Origin: Calothrix sp. MO_192.B10
Lineage (GTDB): Bacteria; Cyanobacteriota; Cyanobacteriia; Cyanobacteriales; Nostocaceae
Reading direction: 5' to 3'
Assembly (NCBI GenBank): GCA_030065055.1
Contig: JASJDS010000098.1
Location: forward strand, 1-64,000
DNA: 64,000 bases
In this document: positions 19,061-28,143 of the stretch, piece by piece
Numbering within the stretch: the first letter of the stretch is position 1
Layout: every line of letters starts with the position of its first letter
Notes under the pieces: generated by a model
What the model was told of the DNA's origin: nothing
Database searches by the model: none
Seen by the model: only the letters and a program-made list of their open reading frames with translations
Translations under genes and position numbers: made by a program

Positions 19061-21304
19061 GTGAATACCCGTGAAAATACTGCAATTAAGCAGGTAATGG
19101 GAATGAGTGAGCAGCTAGGCAAAAATGTATTTAGATCTTGGTTGCAATTGAAACAATCATTTGCAGGCAGAAAAAGAGAATTAATTACAGCCTCTAGTGT
19201 GGCAATATTTATTTTTATATTGCGTTACTTTGGATTGCTGCAATATATAGAGTTGGCTATGTTGGATCAATTTTTTCGCTTGCGTCCAGCAGAAGTCCCC
19301 AAAGATAGAATTACACTTGTAGTGATTGATGAACCTTCTTTACGACAAATTGGTTCTTGGCCAATTCAGGACAAGGTACTGGCAAAATTAATCAAAAAAA
19401 TCAAACTCGACAAACCACGGGCTATTGGTTTACATCTTTATCGAGATTTGGCTGTAGAACCTGGTCATCAGCAATTACAACAAGTTTATCAATCCACACC
19501 CAATTTAATTGGGATTGAACTATTGGCTACCCAAAGCAATGCTAGGGTTTTACCGCCACCAATACTCAGTCAACGCCATCAAGTTGGTTTTAATAATCTC
19601 CTGTATGATATTGATGGTAAAGTTCGTCGCAACTCTTTATATTGGCATATTAATAAGCAGAGACATGAAAGTTTTGCCTTCAAGCTAGCAAAGTTATATC
19701 TAGCAAAAGAAGGGATTAAACCCCATCCAGCAGCTAATAACCATAGGTATTTACAACTTGGTAAGGCTGTGTTTCGCCGTTTTCAGCCCAATGATGGTGG
19801 TTATGTAAAGGAAGACAACAGAGGGTACCAAATTTTATCTAACTTCCCCAAGTATGGCTGTAGAAAATCTCACCCAGGTACTTGTGGTTTTCGCAAAGTA
19901 TCATTGCGGGATGTATTAGCAAATAAAGTTCCGGGTCAATTTTTTCAAGATCGGATTGTTTTAATTGGCTCTACAGCTACAAGTATTCAAGATTTTGTTC
20001 TGACTCCAAACTCCGGCATGGTGATGGGTAAAGTTAAGGGTATAACTGGAGTGGAGCTACAAGCTTATTTTATTAGTGAATTAATTTCTGCTGCCCGTAA
20101 AGAAAGACCTTTGCTCAAGGTTTGGTCTGAACCAATGGAATGGTTATGGATTTTTGGCTGGGCTTATTTGGGGGCAATTACAATTTGGCAAATCCAAAAT
20201 CTCAGTACTAGTACCTTCAGGATTATATTTTCTAGTTGCTTGTTAACAAGTAGTGCCTATTTAGCATTTATTCTTGGTTGGTGGTTGCCTCTTGTACCTG
20301 CTTTTCTCACATTTTGTGGCTCTGCTGTTGCCATAACGTATCAAATAACTCAGATACAAGAAGGATTGAAACGCTCCAAAGAGTTTTTAGATGAATTGAT
20401 TAATACTATTCCCGATCCAATTTTTGTCAAAAATGAAAAGCATCAGTGGATTGTTGTCAATGATGCTTATTGCCAATTGATTGGTTATCCCAAAATTGAT
20501 TTACTGGAAAGATCCGACTATGATTTTTTCCCAAAACAGGAAGCTGATATATTTCGCGCTCGGGATAAATTGGTGTTTCAAAATCAATATCCCCAGGAGG
20601 ATGAAGAAGAATTTACCAATGCCACTGGTCAAACCTATTTAATTGCCACTAAGCGATCGCTCCATAAAGATGCAGCAGGTAATTTATTTCTCATAGGGAT
20701 TATCAGAGATATTACTGAGCGTAAACTGAGGGAAGAAAATTTGAAGCGCAAGGCAGATGAATTATTTCGTTCTAACTATGAATTAAAAGCTCAAGAAGAT
20801 CGCCTACGATACCTAGCTTACCACGACCCTTTGACTGGACTTGCCAATCGCAAATATTTCTTAGAACAACTCCAGGAATCTCTGGAATGGTCAGCCCAAA
20901 ACAAATCCTTGTTGGCAGTCTTATTTATTGATTTAGATGGTTTTAAACAAGTCAATGATACCTTTGGTCACGAAATGGGCGATCGCTTGCTGGTAACTGT
21001 TGCTCAACGTCTAAATAATACTTTGCGTACTAGTGATACTGTCTCCCGTTTAGGTGGTGACGAATTTACTATTATCTTAAGAGCAATTCCTGATATAAAA
21101 ATAGTGACTCAAGTGGCTGAAAAGCTACTCTCAGTTATTACAAAGCCTATTATCTTAGATATAAATACAGCTACTATATCCGCAAGTATAGGTATTAGTA
21201 TATACCCAATCAATAGTAGCAATGCAGATATTCTCATCCAACAAGCGGATGCGGCAATGTATCGTGCAAAACATTCTGGGAAGAACTGCTTTGAGTTTGC
21301 TTGA
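19061..21304 (+). CDS. CHASE2-PAS-GGDEF diguanylate cyclase
   Basis: Probably makes the second messenger cyclic di-GMP. The 747 residues comprise a membrane segment (about 40-60), an extracytoplasmic CHASE2 sensor domain (to about 345), a cluster of three membrane helices (about 360-430), a PAS domain (about 445-560; FVKNEKHQWIVVNDAYC, GIIRDITERK) and a C-terminal GGDEF domain with intact RLGGDEF. RTSD lies five residues before it, the product-inhibition I site. No EAL domain is attached. The start is GTG at 19061 and I see no close ribosome site. Ligands of CHASE2 and PAS are unknown. Confidence 0.93.
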   Translation: MNTRENTAIKQVMGMSEQLGKNVFRSWLQLKQSFAGRKRELITASSVAIFIFILRYFGLLQYIELAMLDQFFRLRPAEVPKDRITLVVIDEPSLRQIGSWPIQDKVLAKLIKKIKLDKPRAIGLHLYRDLAVEPGHQQLQQVYQSTPNLIGIELLATQSNARVLPPPILSQRHQVGFNNLLYDIDGKVRRNSLYWHINKQRHESFAFKLAKLYLAKEGIKPHPAANNHRYLQLGKAVFRRFQPNDGGYVKEDNRGYQILSNFPKYGCRKSHPGTCGFRKVSLRDVLANKVPGQFFQDRIVLIGSTATSIQDFVLTPNSGMVMGKVKGITGVELQAYFISELISAARKERPLLKVWSEPMEWLWIFGWAYLGAITIWQIQNLSTSTFRIIFSSCLLTSSAYLAFILGWWLPLVPAFLTFCGSAVAITYQITQIQEGLKRSKEFLDELINTIPDPIFVKNEKHQWIVVNDAYCQLIGYPKIDLLERSDYDFFPKQEADIFRARDKLVFQNQYPQEDEEEFTNATGQTYLIATKRSLHKDAAGNLFLIGIIRDITERKLREENLKRKADELFRSNYELKAQEDRLRYLAYHDPLTGLANRKYFLEQLQESLEWSAQNKSLLAVLFIDLDGFKQVNDTFGHEMGDRLLVTVAQRLNNTLRTSDTVSRLGGDEFTIILRAIPDIKIVTQVAEKLLSVITKPIILDINTATISASIGISIYPINSSNADILIQQADAAMYRAKHSGKNCFEFA

Positions 21305-21385
21305 TCTCCCTTAACGCTTCGAGGCTAGGTGTAACCCATATAGTACTAATACGGTTTCTGTATAAAAATGTAATTTATATCGATT

Positions 21386-21414
21386 GTAGAGACGTTGCAC
21401 TGCAACGTCTCTAC
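21386..21414. repeat. GTAGAGACGTTGCA palindrome, copy 1
   Basis: A 14-bp inverted repeat (GTAGAGACGTTGCA, its complement after one C) forms a near-perfect hairpin. A copy with one change is the core of the element at 25448-25559. Confidence 0.8.
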
Positions 21415-21523
21415 AAAATCTATTTGGCGCAACTTTACATAGAATTGGTATAAGCATATGGGGACTGGACATCATGTTTTGTCCGAAGGGGAAGAGGGAA
21501 AGAGCAAGGGGAAAAGGTGGAAG

Positions 21524-21554
21524 AAAAAACCTTTAACCCTTACCCTTTAACCTT
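21524..21554 (+). repeat. 31-bp dispersed repeat, copy 2
   Basis: Identical over 31 bases to 2429-2459 and, like it, preceded by purine-rich sequence able to pair with it. Confidence 0.7.
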
Positions 21555-22010
21555 TTCCTCCAAATATATTATCCATAAGATAGATGTATCTACTGCTATT
21601 TTCATATATTCTGAGTTTATTCATATAATTCGAGATTTTATAAAAATTCTTTACAAAAACTTAACCTAACTTGATATTAAACTAGGAGTATTACGGAAAA
21701 ATATTTATTTTTATTAAAAAGAAAAAACTTTCCTATATATATAAGCTTATTTTTTTTGTCTTTTAAAAAAAAACTATGTAGAATTTACTGAAACAAAAAT
21801 TAAGTTTTTGTGAAAAAACAAACATTTATCCGATTTCAGGGGGATATTTATAAGTCATGAGAACTGTTTTATTCGGTATCCTCATCTATTGACACTAGTT
21901 TGTACCTTAGTATTCACCCGGTTAAACACGGAAATTTCATCTCTTTTACCTCTAGGAAATGCATATTTTTGACGAAATAATATATCTAAATTTTGATAAA
22001 AAGGAAAAAT

Positions 22011-22286
22011 ATGAAGAGCATAATGGGTCATAGCTGCAAATTTACAGGTTTTATGATGCTTTCTGTCGGATTATCCCTGATAGCACCGACAATTATCGAA
22101 ACAACGAATATTTTGAGTAACTTACAGGTTAGTTGCATGAATAATATTACGAATCATAATTCCGTAAATATTCGGATGAATGGTCTAGATTTACAATACA
22201 ATGGTTTTCAGACACCATTAAACTGTGAATACAATCCTCCCAACTATGGTGCTCCTGATAGTTGGCATGGTAGCGGCACTCGATAA
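22011..22286 (+). CDS. Small secreted protein with GAP...GSGTR tail
   Basis: 91 residues from the ATG at 22011, which has AAGGA six bases upstream; the frame also opens at a TTG 18 bases earlier. Residues 12-31 are hydrophobic (FTGFMMLSVGLSLIAPTII), either a signal peptide or an anchor. The rest is Asn-rich with two cysteines (VSCMNN and LNCEYN). It ends NPPNYGAPDSWHGSGTR, resembling the PPxxGxPxxxxGxGTR motif I know from the N-terminus of mature DUF928 and other secreted cyanobacterial proteins. Here the motif is the very C-terminus. Function unknown. The upstream region is very AT-rich. Confidence 0.6.
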   Translation: MKSIMGHSCKFTGFMMLSVGLSLIAPTIIETTNILSNLQVSCMNNITNHNSVNIRMNGLDLQYNGFQTPLNCEYNPPNYGAPDSWHGSGTR

Positions 22287-22371
22287 CAAAATCATTGATT
22301 AGAAATTTGTACTTTATTGTTGCTGTTTTGCTGGGTAGCAAAACTACTGGTATCTATGGCAACCAAATAAT

Positions 22372-24048
22372 TTAATCTGTGATTTTCGGGGATTTCCACC
22401 AGTTATATTCCTGGACTAAGGTATGAACTTGCCAAGAACTTTCTGTGTGAGGATAGTCTGTACGGTAGTGTCCCCCACGACTTTCGGTTCTAAAAAGAGC
22501 ACTGTTAAGAATCAAGTAAGCTATATCTAGTAAATTCCGAGTTTCAGCCCATAACTGCAATTTACTTGCCATATCTGGTGAAGCCAAATTAATAGTTTCT
22601 TGGGGGCTGAGGGCAAATAAACATTTACTTAAAGGTAAGTTAGCAAAATCCTGCTGCCAAGATTTGATAGTGGAAATAGCAGCTGCTAATCCTGCCTGTT
22701 GACGACAAATGCCAGCACTTTGCCAGACTAGGCGTGGTAGATTTTGCCTTAGTTCTTGTAGTTGTTGCTGTTGTTTTTGCCATTGTTCTTCAGATATATC
22801 TAATTCCCTAACCATTGGTATGGGTACATCAGATGGTGGTAAGTTTGGCAATTTGAGGTTAGCCATTTGTGCCCCAAAGACAATGCATTCGAGGAGAGAA
22901 TTGCTAGCAAGGCGATTGGCTCCATGTACTCCTGTACTTGCTGTTTCTCCCACAGCGTATAAACCAGGGATATTAGTGTGGTTATTTAAATCTGTCGCAA
23001 TACCTCCCATCCAATAGTGGGCTGCTGGAGCTACGGGAATGGGTTCAGAGAAGACATCAACACCCCACCGTTGACAAACTTGAATAATATTGGGAAAGCG
23101 GTGACGAATTTTTTCGGGGGGGATGGGACGCATATCCAACCAGACATGGGCCGTGGCGGGTTCAGTGGATGTACGTTGTAAATGAGTGAAAATGGCTCGA
23201 CTAACCACATCTCTGGGAGCCAGTTCCCCATCCTTGTGGTAGTCAAAGACAAAACGCCGCCCTGTATCATCAATCAAATGTGCCCCTTCTCCCCGCACAG
23301 CTTCGCTAATTAAAAAGCGATCGGCACCAGGTTTGGTCAAAGCTGTGGGATGAAATTGAACAAATTCTAAGTCTCTGAGTATGGCTCCTGCCCGCCATGC
23401 TAGGGCGACTCCATCTCCCGTACTCACAGTTGGATTGGTGGTTTGGGCAAATACTTGTCCCCCTCCCCCTGTGGCTAAAATGACTACACCGGCTTGAATA
23501 GTGCGAATTTGACCTTGATAAAACAGGCTAATGCCTTGGCAGTGTTGGGTTTGTGGTGACAACCATAGATTTAAAGCCAAAGCTTGTTGAATTACCTGAA
23601 TGTTCTGGCGTTTCAATACTTGAGCGGTGAGAGTAGTAGTTACTTCCCTACCTGTAGTATCAGCCGCATGGAGAACCCGGTGACGGGAATGGGCTGCTTC
23701 TAAGGTAAGTGCTAAATTACCATCGTGACGGTCAAAAGCTACCCCCAATTCTACTAAAGATTGAATGCAGCTAGGAGCGTGGTGGGCAATAAATTCAACT
23801 GCGGTGCGGGAGCACAAACCTGCACCTGCTTTCAGGGTATCTGCAACGTGGAGACTGGGGGAATCTTCAGGACCTACTGCCGCTGCAATACCTCCTTGTG
23901 CCCAATCACTAGCAGATAAAGAAACGGTTTCTTTGGTAATTAAGCCGACTCGCAGGTGATTGGGGATACACAGAGCCGTATATAAACCGGCTGCACCAGC
24001 ACCGATTACGAGAACATCAAATTGGTGGGGAATATCTGTTTGAGGCAA
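22372..24048 (-). CDS. nadB: L-aspartate oxidase
   Basis: Oxidises L-aspartate to iminoaspartate, the first step of NAD synthesis from aspartate. The 558-residue flavoprotein has the FAD-binding GAGAAGLYTAL at the N-terminus, SASDWAQGGIAAAVG, the substrate-site RGEGAHLID, HPTAL, and the second FAD motif VGETASTGVHGANRLASNSL, as in the succinate dehydrogenase/fumarate reductase flavoprotein family. The C-terminal helical domain is present. The frame starts at TTG (24046-24048, MPQTDIPH), with no ATG near enough to keep the FAD motif; the ribosome site is weak. Confidence 0.95.
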   Translation of the reverse strand: MPQTDIPHQFDVLVIGAGAAGLYTALCIPNHLRVGLITKETVSLSASDWAQGGIAAAVGPEDSPSLHVADTLKAGAGLCSRTAVEFIAHHAPSCIQSLVELGVAFDRHDGNLALTLEAAHSRHRVLHAADTTGREVTTTLTAQVLKRQNIQVIQQALALNLWLSPQTQHCQGISLFYQGQIRTIQAGVVILATGGGGQVFAQTTNPTVSTGDGVALAWRAGAILRDLEFVQFHPTALTKPGADRFLISEAVRGEGAHLIDDTGRRFVFDYHKDGELAPRDVVSRAIFTHLQRTSTEPATAHVWLDMRPIPPEKIRHRFPNIIQVCQRWGVDVFSEPIPVAPAAHYWMGGIATDLNNHTNIPGLYAVGETASTGVHGANRLASNSLLECIVFGAQMANLKLPNLPPSDVPIPMVRELDISEEQWQKQQQQLQELRQNLPRLVWQSAGICRQQAGLAAAISTIKSWQQDFANLPLSKCLFALSPQETINLASPDMASKLQLWAETRNLLDIAYLILNSALFRTESRGGHYRTDYPHTESSWQVHTLVQEYNWWKSPKITD

Positions 24049-24560
24049 GGTAGTGGATGGGAGAGAAAGGATGAATCAAATCATTATCATTCATCCTACC
24101 AAGAAAAACGTTGACAGCCTCCAGGATAAATTAAACCTACTTAAACGCTGCGGATTTGGGTTGAGGAATTTTAATAATTTTGAAATGCAGGCTTTGCTAT
24201 TTTGGCATTTTCCAACTCGAATTTCTTGAGTAATAGAAGGACGGTCTGATTGTGTTGTGAAAACCCCACGCATTAAAATTAATTGACTTAGTAAAATTGC
24301 TGAGAATAAACTTTCTTCGTAATCTAATTCTTTGATTAAATGGCTGATAATACTAATAATTAATAATCCAACTATCAGTAACTAAGCGACTTTCTTACGT
24401 CTTAATAAATTAGCTGCAAGAATATTTGAACGTAGTCATCAGGCTTGTAACAGAGGCGCACCAATCACCGATTGTGACAATTGCGTAAGTCCTGACTAAG
24501 TTAGCCAGGGGTAGTTCACTATTTTAGCCCACTAAGTACGGAAGAGCCAGATACATAAAA
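24049..24560. other. Gene-free region upstream of nadB
   Basis: No convincing gene; a 60-codon minus-strand frame (24091-24273) shows no features. It should hold the nadB promoter. Confidence 0.5.
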
Positions 24561-24590
24561 TATCCCACCCCTGAAAATAGGAGCGGGATA
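24561..24590 (-). terminator. Terminator of psbU
   Basis: On the minus strand TATCCC and GGGATA (24561-24566 with 24585-24590) form the stem, and TTTTATG follows, 30 bases after the psbU stop. Confidence 0.6.
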
Positions 24591-24619
24591 GAATCAATTG
24601 AAATGAACTACTAAAGCAG

Positions 24620-25060
24620 TTATCTGTAAATACCAGGGTTAATGCGATCATCTCCTTCATTAAAGAGAGATTCTGGTGGATTGACTGTAAAGTTGTCTAA
24701 ATTACCCTGAAGGATTTTTTGTTGGCGTTCGCTCAATCCTGGAATATTCAACACATCCTCTACTTTCTCGTAGGGAGCATATCTGATAATTTTGCTTGCC
24801 AAAGTTGGATACAGTCCTCGGTAACTCTGGAAAGCCCGCACATTAGTGTTATTCAAATCGATTTTGTCACCATATACATCTGCCAACTTATCATCGGCTC
24901 GATTCCGCCGTGTTGCTTCACCTTCAACCGCCAAAATAGAGACTGATGGTAAAGTCAAACTCTGTAAATTGGCAGCTTGGGCTATTGGTGGTGCGGCAAA
25001 CCATCCACAAAAACCAACTAATAAACTAAATACTGTTAATAAACGCGCTAAATGCTTCAC
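24620..25060 (-). CDS. psbU: Photosystem II 12 kDa extrinsic protein
   Basis: PsbU caps the lumenal side of the oxygen-evolving complex in cyanobacteria and stabilises the Mn cluster. The 146-residue precursor has a signal peptide (residues 1-29, ...FAAPPIAQA) for export to the lumen. The mature part carries tandem helix-hairpin-helix motifs ([33 protein letters not shown]) and the conserved C-terminus [11 protein letters not shown]. The start is GTG (25058-25060) with AAAGAGG about ten bases upstream. It is transcribed alone, ending in its own terminator. Confidence 0.96.
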   Translation of the reverse strand: MKHLARLLTVFSLLVGFCGWFAAPPIAQAANLQSLTLPSVSILAVEGEATRRNRADDKLADVYGDKIDLNNTNVRAFQSYRGLYPTLASKIIRYAPYEKVEDVLNIPGLSERQQKILQGNLDNFTVNPPESLFNEGDDRINPGIYR

Positions 25061-25669
25061 TATTTTCTACCTCTTTCCATCAAACTGAAATATCAGCTTT
25101 CAGCCGGGAGCATTGGGTTACAACATTTGGTATGAGTCCTCATACCCGAAAAATTGTAGCAGCCAAACAAGGGAATTGCAGAAATTTTCTATCAAACAAA
25201 CCAACGGTATATTGTTTCTCCATCGTTTACCAAATATTGGTCATTAGGAGATCCATTGGATTAATCAAAACCCAATAGCTTTATCCTTGGTTTATATGAA
25301 TTTTTGTTACTTCTACATCCTTTACCTTCAACCTTATGCTTATAGCTGATTGCTTGATAAACACACAGCAGTCATCAGAAACTAATATACAGCTTAAGTG
25401 AAATACCTCAACCTGCTTCCTGAGGTTTGGGTGTCCATAATATTTACGGCGTTGCTGAATCCATGTATGAAAATTATGTTGCATGATTCCAAAACCCTTG
25501 TAGAGACGTTGCACTGCAACCTCTCTACACCCGTATTCATACTTCAAATCAGCAACGCCATATTTACGATTGCCTGGGTTGACAGTAATTTTATGCAAAA
25601 ATGTGAAAAATAGATCTTCAAACAGCTTGTCACCAAAGGGCTTAAGGGGATAAACCGGCTACCAGAGAG
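25061..25669. other. Gene-free region holding a MITE
   Basis: Apart from the element at 25440-25567, no gene or known RNA. The 105-codon frame across it (25281-25598, minus) runs through the element and is not believable. Confidence 0.6.
25440..25567. mobile_element. MITE with 11-bp terminal inverted repeats and 8-bp target duplication
   Basis: GGCGTTGCTGA (25448-25458) and its exact complement TCAGCAACGCC (25549-25559) bound a 112-bp element. The flanks are the direct repeat ATATTTAC (25440-25447 and 25560-25567), as a target-site duplication would leave. GTATGAA/TTCATAC extends the inner match. The centre is a hairpin (25500-25528), a copy with one change of the one at 21386-21414. There is no coding capacity, so a transposase must have acted in trans. 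Confidence 0.85.
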
Positions 25670-26410
25670 TTAAGCTACAATTGCTGCCAATAAAAATAGA
25701 CTATCTACCAAGATGGTACTCAGAACCGCTCCACTAAAGGCGTACCAATGCTGCTTACCAGTGCTTAAAGGAAGTATACCCACTGTCAACAACACTAAGC
25801 CAAGTATCAGTGCCCATGATTCGCCCCAAGGCGTTTGTACTTGTAACAATGCTTTTTGTAAAATTGGCGCGATGGTTTCTGGCTCTACTCTCATAATTTG
25901 TCGCCAATAAGGCATCAAATCTACCAGATAAAAATAGATGTCGGTAACAACTGTACCCAGTAAAGAACCCAAATAAAACCAATTACCTATCTTTCCCCAA
26001 TTCTTGGTTAACAAAAACCACAACACAAATGGCAAACCAATGGATTCTACTGGTAAATGCCATAGGGGTTCCCAACGCAACCAACCCCAGTAAATACCAC
26101 CAGCTAACCAACTCCAACTAAATCCATATAGCACATCTCCCCAAGCATATGTTGCGGGACGTGACATTAATGAGAGGCTTAACCATACCCAACCGGCTGT
26201 TAATCCTAAACTCATCCAGGGTAGCGATCGCACTAATGGTGCTTCAATAAATACTGGCACGGATACTAGGAAAACTGCTGCGGCGAATACCAACCAAGTT
26301 TGTTGAGCGAGTAATTTACTCCACCATGAGAATTCGGTTCTTTGGCGTAGTTCAAAGGCTTGGACTGAGGATTTACTAGGAGCGTAGGAAGACAAGGTGT
26401 TGTTAACCAA
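25670..26410 (-). CDS. DUF3120 integral membrane protein
   Basis: A 246-residue protein with about seven predicted membrane helices, rich in Trp (for example YGFSWSWLAGGIYWGWLRWEPLW, of which the core WSWLAGxIYWGWLRWEPL is the family mark). DUF3120 is conserved in cyanobacteria and of unknown function. The frame opens with TTG at 26410 (MVNNTLSSY); no ATG occurs before the first helix, so the exact start is uncertain. It is divergent from uppP. Confidence 0.85.
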   Translation of the reverse strand: MVNNTLSSYAPSKSSVQAFELRQRTEFSWWSKLLAQQTWLVFAAAVFLVSVPVFIEAPLVRSLPWMSLGLTAGWVWLSLSLMSRPATYAWGDVLYGFSWSWLAGGIYWGWLRWEPLWHLPVESIGLPFVLWFLLTKNWGKIGNWFYLGSLLGTVVTDIYFYLVDLMPYWRQIMRVEPETIAPILQKALLQVQTPWGESWALILGLVLLTVGILPLSTGKQHWYAFSGAVLSTILVDSLFLLAAIVA

Positions 26411-26931
26411 AATTTTAATATTTGTTACTTAACTTAACTTAACTTTATTCAAGATACCACACCACAAAATCCCCCCCGGGGGCATTTTGATTATACAGGA
26501 ATATTGTCTGACCCGGAAATCTCTGTGCTGTCAATGTAAAGTTGGAGAGTGATGAGGTGATGGTTGGTGGTTGTTGGTTGTTGGTTGTTGGTTGACAGTT
26601 GACGGTTTAATTCTTTCACTCCCACACTCCCCACACTCCCCACACTCCCCACACTCCCCACACTCCCCACACTCCCCACACTCCCCACACTCCCCACACT
26701 TCCCTCACTCCTCTGCTTGCTATGAGAGCGATATATGCTACAAATTCTCCCAAGTGTATTTTGGGGTAGTGTAAAGTGTAATGCTTATGAAACAATGGTT
26801 ATCTGACAAAAAACATCAGGTAATATTTGATGCATCTATTATGAACTGCATACAGAAGAACACATGAAAGTTACTATTCCTTGTTCTTCATTCTCGATTC
26901 CCTGTTCCCTTTTGTTGAGCTTCACAGATAA
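26411..26931. other. Gene-free region with simple repeats
   Basis: Spacer between the DUF3120 gene and uppP. It is dominated by tandem simple repeats (listed next) and carries no gene. Confidence 0.6.
26558..26704. repeat. Two adjoining simple-sequence arrays
   Basis: A GGTTGTT heptamer array (about 26558-26597) is followed by about nine tandem CACTCCCCA nonamers (26617-26704). Both strands read as repetitive frames (HSP and GSV), which explains two false short genes. Arrays like this change length readily. Confidence 0.85.
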
Positions 26932-27891
26932 ATGGTTCTATCAAAACGTCAACTATTCGTACTTTTAACGGCAACATCCACCGTCATATCTGTGGCGGTA
27001 TCCCCTATACCAGCTTTGAGCCAAACAGATGCTACCGCTAATGTCGCTTCTGGAATGAATGTGTGGCAAGCCATTTTCCTTGGCTTTGTGCAAGGAGCTA
27101 CAGAGTTTCTGCCTATCAGCAGCACTGCCCATTTAAAAGCAGTACCAGTGATGTTAGGCTGGGGAGATCCGGGAGTAGCTTTTACCGCCGTAATTCAGTT
27201 GGGTAGTATTGCCGCTATTCTCTGGTATTTTTGGGGTTTGTTGATGGAAGTGATTAAGGGAGCTACCAGTGCAATAGCTCGTTCCGACTATCAAGATAAT
27301 AACTTTCGTATTGCTTTGGGAATTGCCATCGGTACCCTTCCCATCGTATTTTTGGGATTGTTAATTAAAAGCTTTTTTTCTCAGTTTTATGATGCTAATT
27401 TACGGAGTATGGGAGCAATTGCGATCGCATCTATTTTTATGTCCTTACTAATGGGTTTAGCAGAAAAAATGGGTCAACGCAAGCGCGGTTTTGACACACT
27501 GGGGATGAACGATGGTATCCTGATGGGATTTGCTCAGGCTTTAGCCCTAGTTCCAGGTTCTTCTCGTTCTGGTTCTACCTTAACGGGGGGATTGTTTATG
27601 GGTTTAGAGAGGGAAACAGCCGCCCGCTTTTCTTTTCTGCTGGGTATTCCTGCCATTACCCTCTCTGGCTTGGTGGAACTAAAAGATTTATTATCCACCG
27701 GAATTGGAGATGCTGGAATAGTCACTCTAATTGCTGGAGTAATTTCATCGGCTATCTTTTCTTACCTAGCAATTGATTGGTTGCTGCGCTTTCTGCAAAC
27801 TAGAAGTATATGGGTGTTTGTGTGGTATAGACTTATATTTGGTGTGGTTATTTTAGGTGCCATTGGCACACAACTAATAGGTAATTCGTAA
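26932..27891 (+). CDS. uppP: Undecaprenyl-diphosphatase
   Basis: Recycles the lipid carrier of peptidoglycan and polysaccharide synthesis by removing one phosphate from undecaprenyl diphosphate. The 319 residues have an N-terminal hydrophobic extension (about 1-30), then the polytopic core with the two active-site signatures: GFVQGATEFLPISSTAH (about 52-68) with the catalytic Glu, and PGSSRSGSTLTGGLFMG (about 206-222) with the catalytic Arg. The ATG at 26932 has no strong ribosome site. It lies on its own strand behind a repeat-filled spacer. Confidence 0.95.
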   Translation: MVLSKRQLFVLLTATSTVISVAVSPIPALSQTDATANVASGMNVWQAIFLGFVQGATEFLPISSTAHLKAVPVMLGWGDPGVAFTAVIQLGSIAAILWYFWGLLMEVIKGATSAIARSDYQDNNFRIALGIAIGTLPIVFLGLLIKSFFSQFYDANLRSMGAIAIASIFMSLLMGLAEKMGQRKRGFDTLGMNDGILMGFAQALALVPGSSRSGSTLTGGLFMGLERETAARFSFLLGIPAITLSGLVELKDLLSTGIGDAGIVTLIAGVISSAIFSYLAIDWLLRFLQTRSIWVFVWYRLIFGVVILGAIGTQLIGNS

Positions 27892-27929
27892 TTCATAATT
27901 CATAATTCGTAATTAACATTTCCCTCTTG

Positions 27930-28136
27930 GGCGCAAGCCGCAGCGCCCCTACTCTTTCACTCCGGGCGGGGAAACCCCGCCCCTACTCTTTCACTCCTTC
28001 ACTCCTTCACTCCGGGCGGGGAAACCCCGCCCCTACTCCTTCACTCCTTCACTCCGGGCGGGGAAACCCCGCCCCTACTCTTTCCCTCCTTCCCTGCTTC
28101 ACTCCTTCCCTGCTTCACTCCTCCCCTCCTCCCCAC
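27930..28136. repeat. Tandem array of GGGCGGGGAAACCCCGCCC hairpins
   Basis: Three exact copies of the 19-base palindrome (27964-27982, 28014-28032, 28056-28074) are joined by CTACTC(C/T)TTCACTCC runs of varied length. A related GCGCAAGCCGCAGCGCCCC unit precedes them. Single copies stand at 42608-42626 and, decayed, at 42675-42688. The array ends six bases before the next gene's ATG, so it is in that gene's leader. Confidence 0.85.
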
Positions 28137-28143
28137 ACTCCCC

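Larger units (their letters stand above)
21305..22010. other. Gene-free region with two repeat families
   Basis: Contains the GTAGAGACGTTGCA palindrome and the 31-base repeat (listed separately), then about 400 bases of very AT-rich sequence with runs of A and T, upstream of the small secreted-protein gene. No open frame of note. Confidence 0.6.

Noticed and set aside
24091-24273. A 60-codon frame upstream of nadB
   Set aside because: No features and no start context; it would sit in the nadB leader.
25281-25613. Two overlapping frames of 71 and 105 codons
   Set aside because: They run through the MITE and its hairpin; the element explains the sequence.
26491-26774. Repetitive frames of GSV on one strand and HSP on the other
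   Set aside because: They are translations of the CACTCCCCA tandem array and have no start context or other features.
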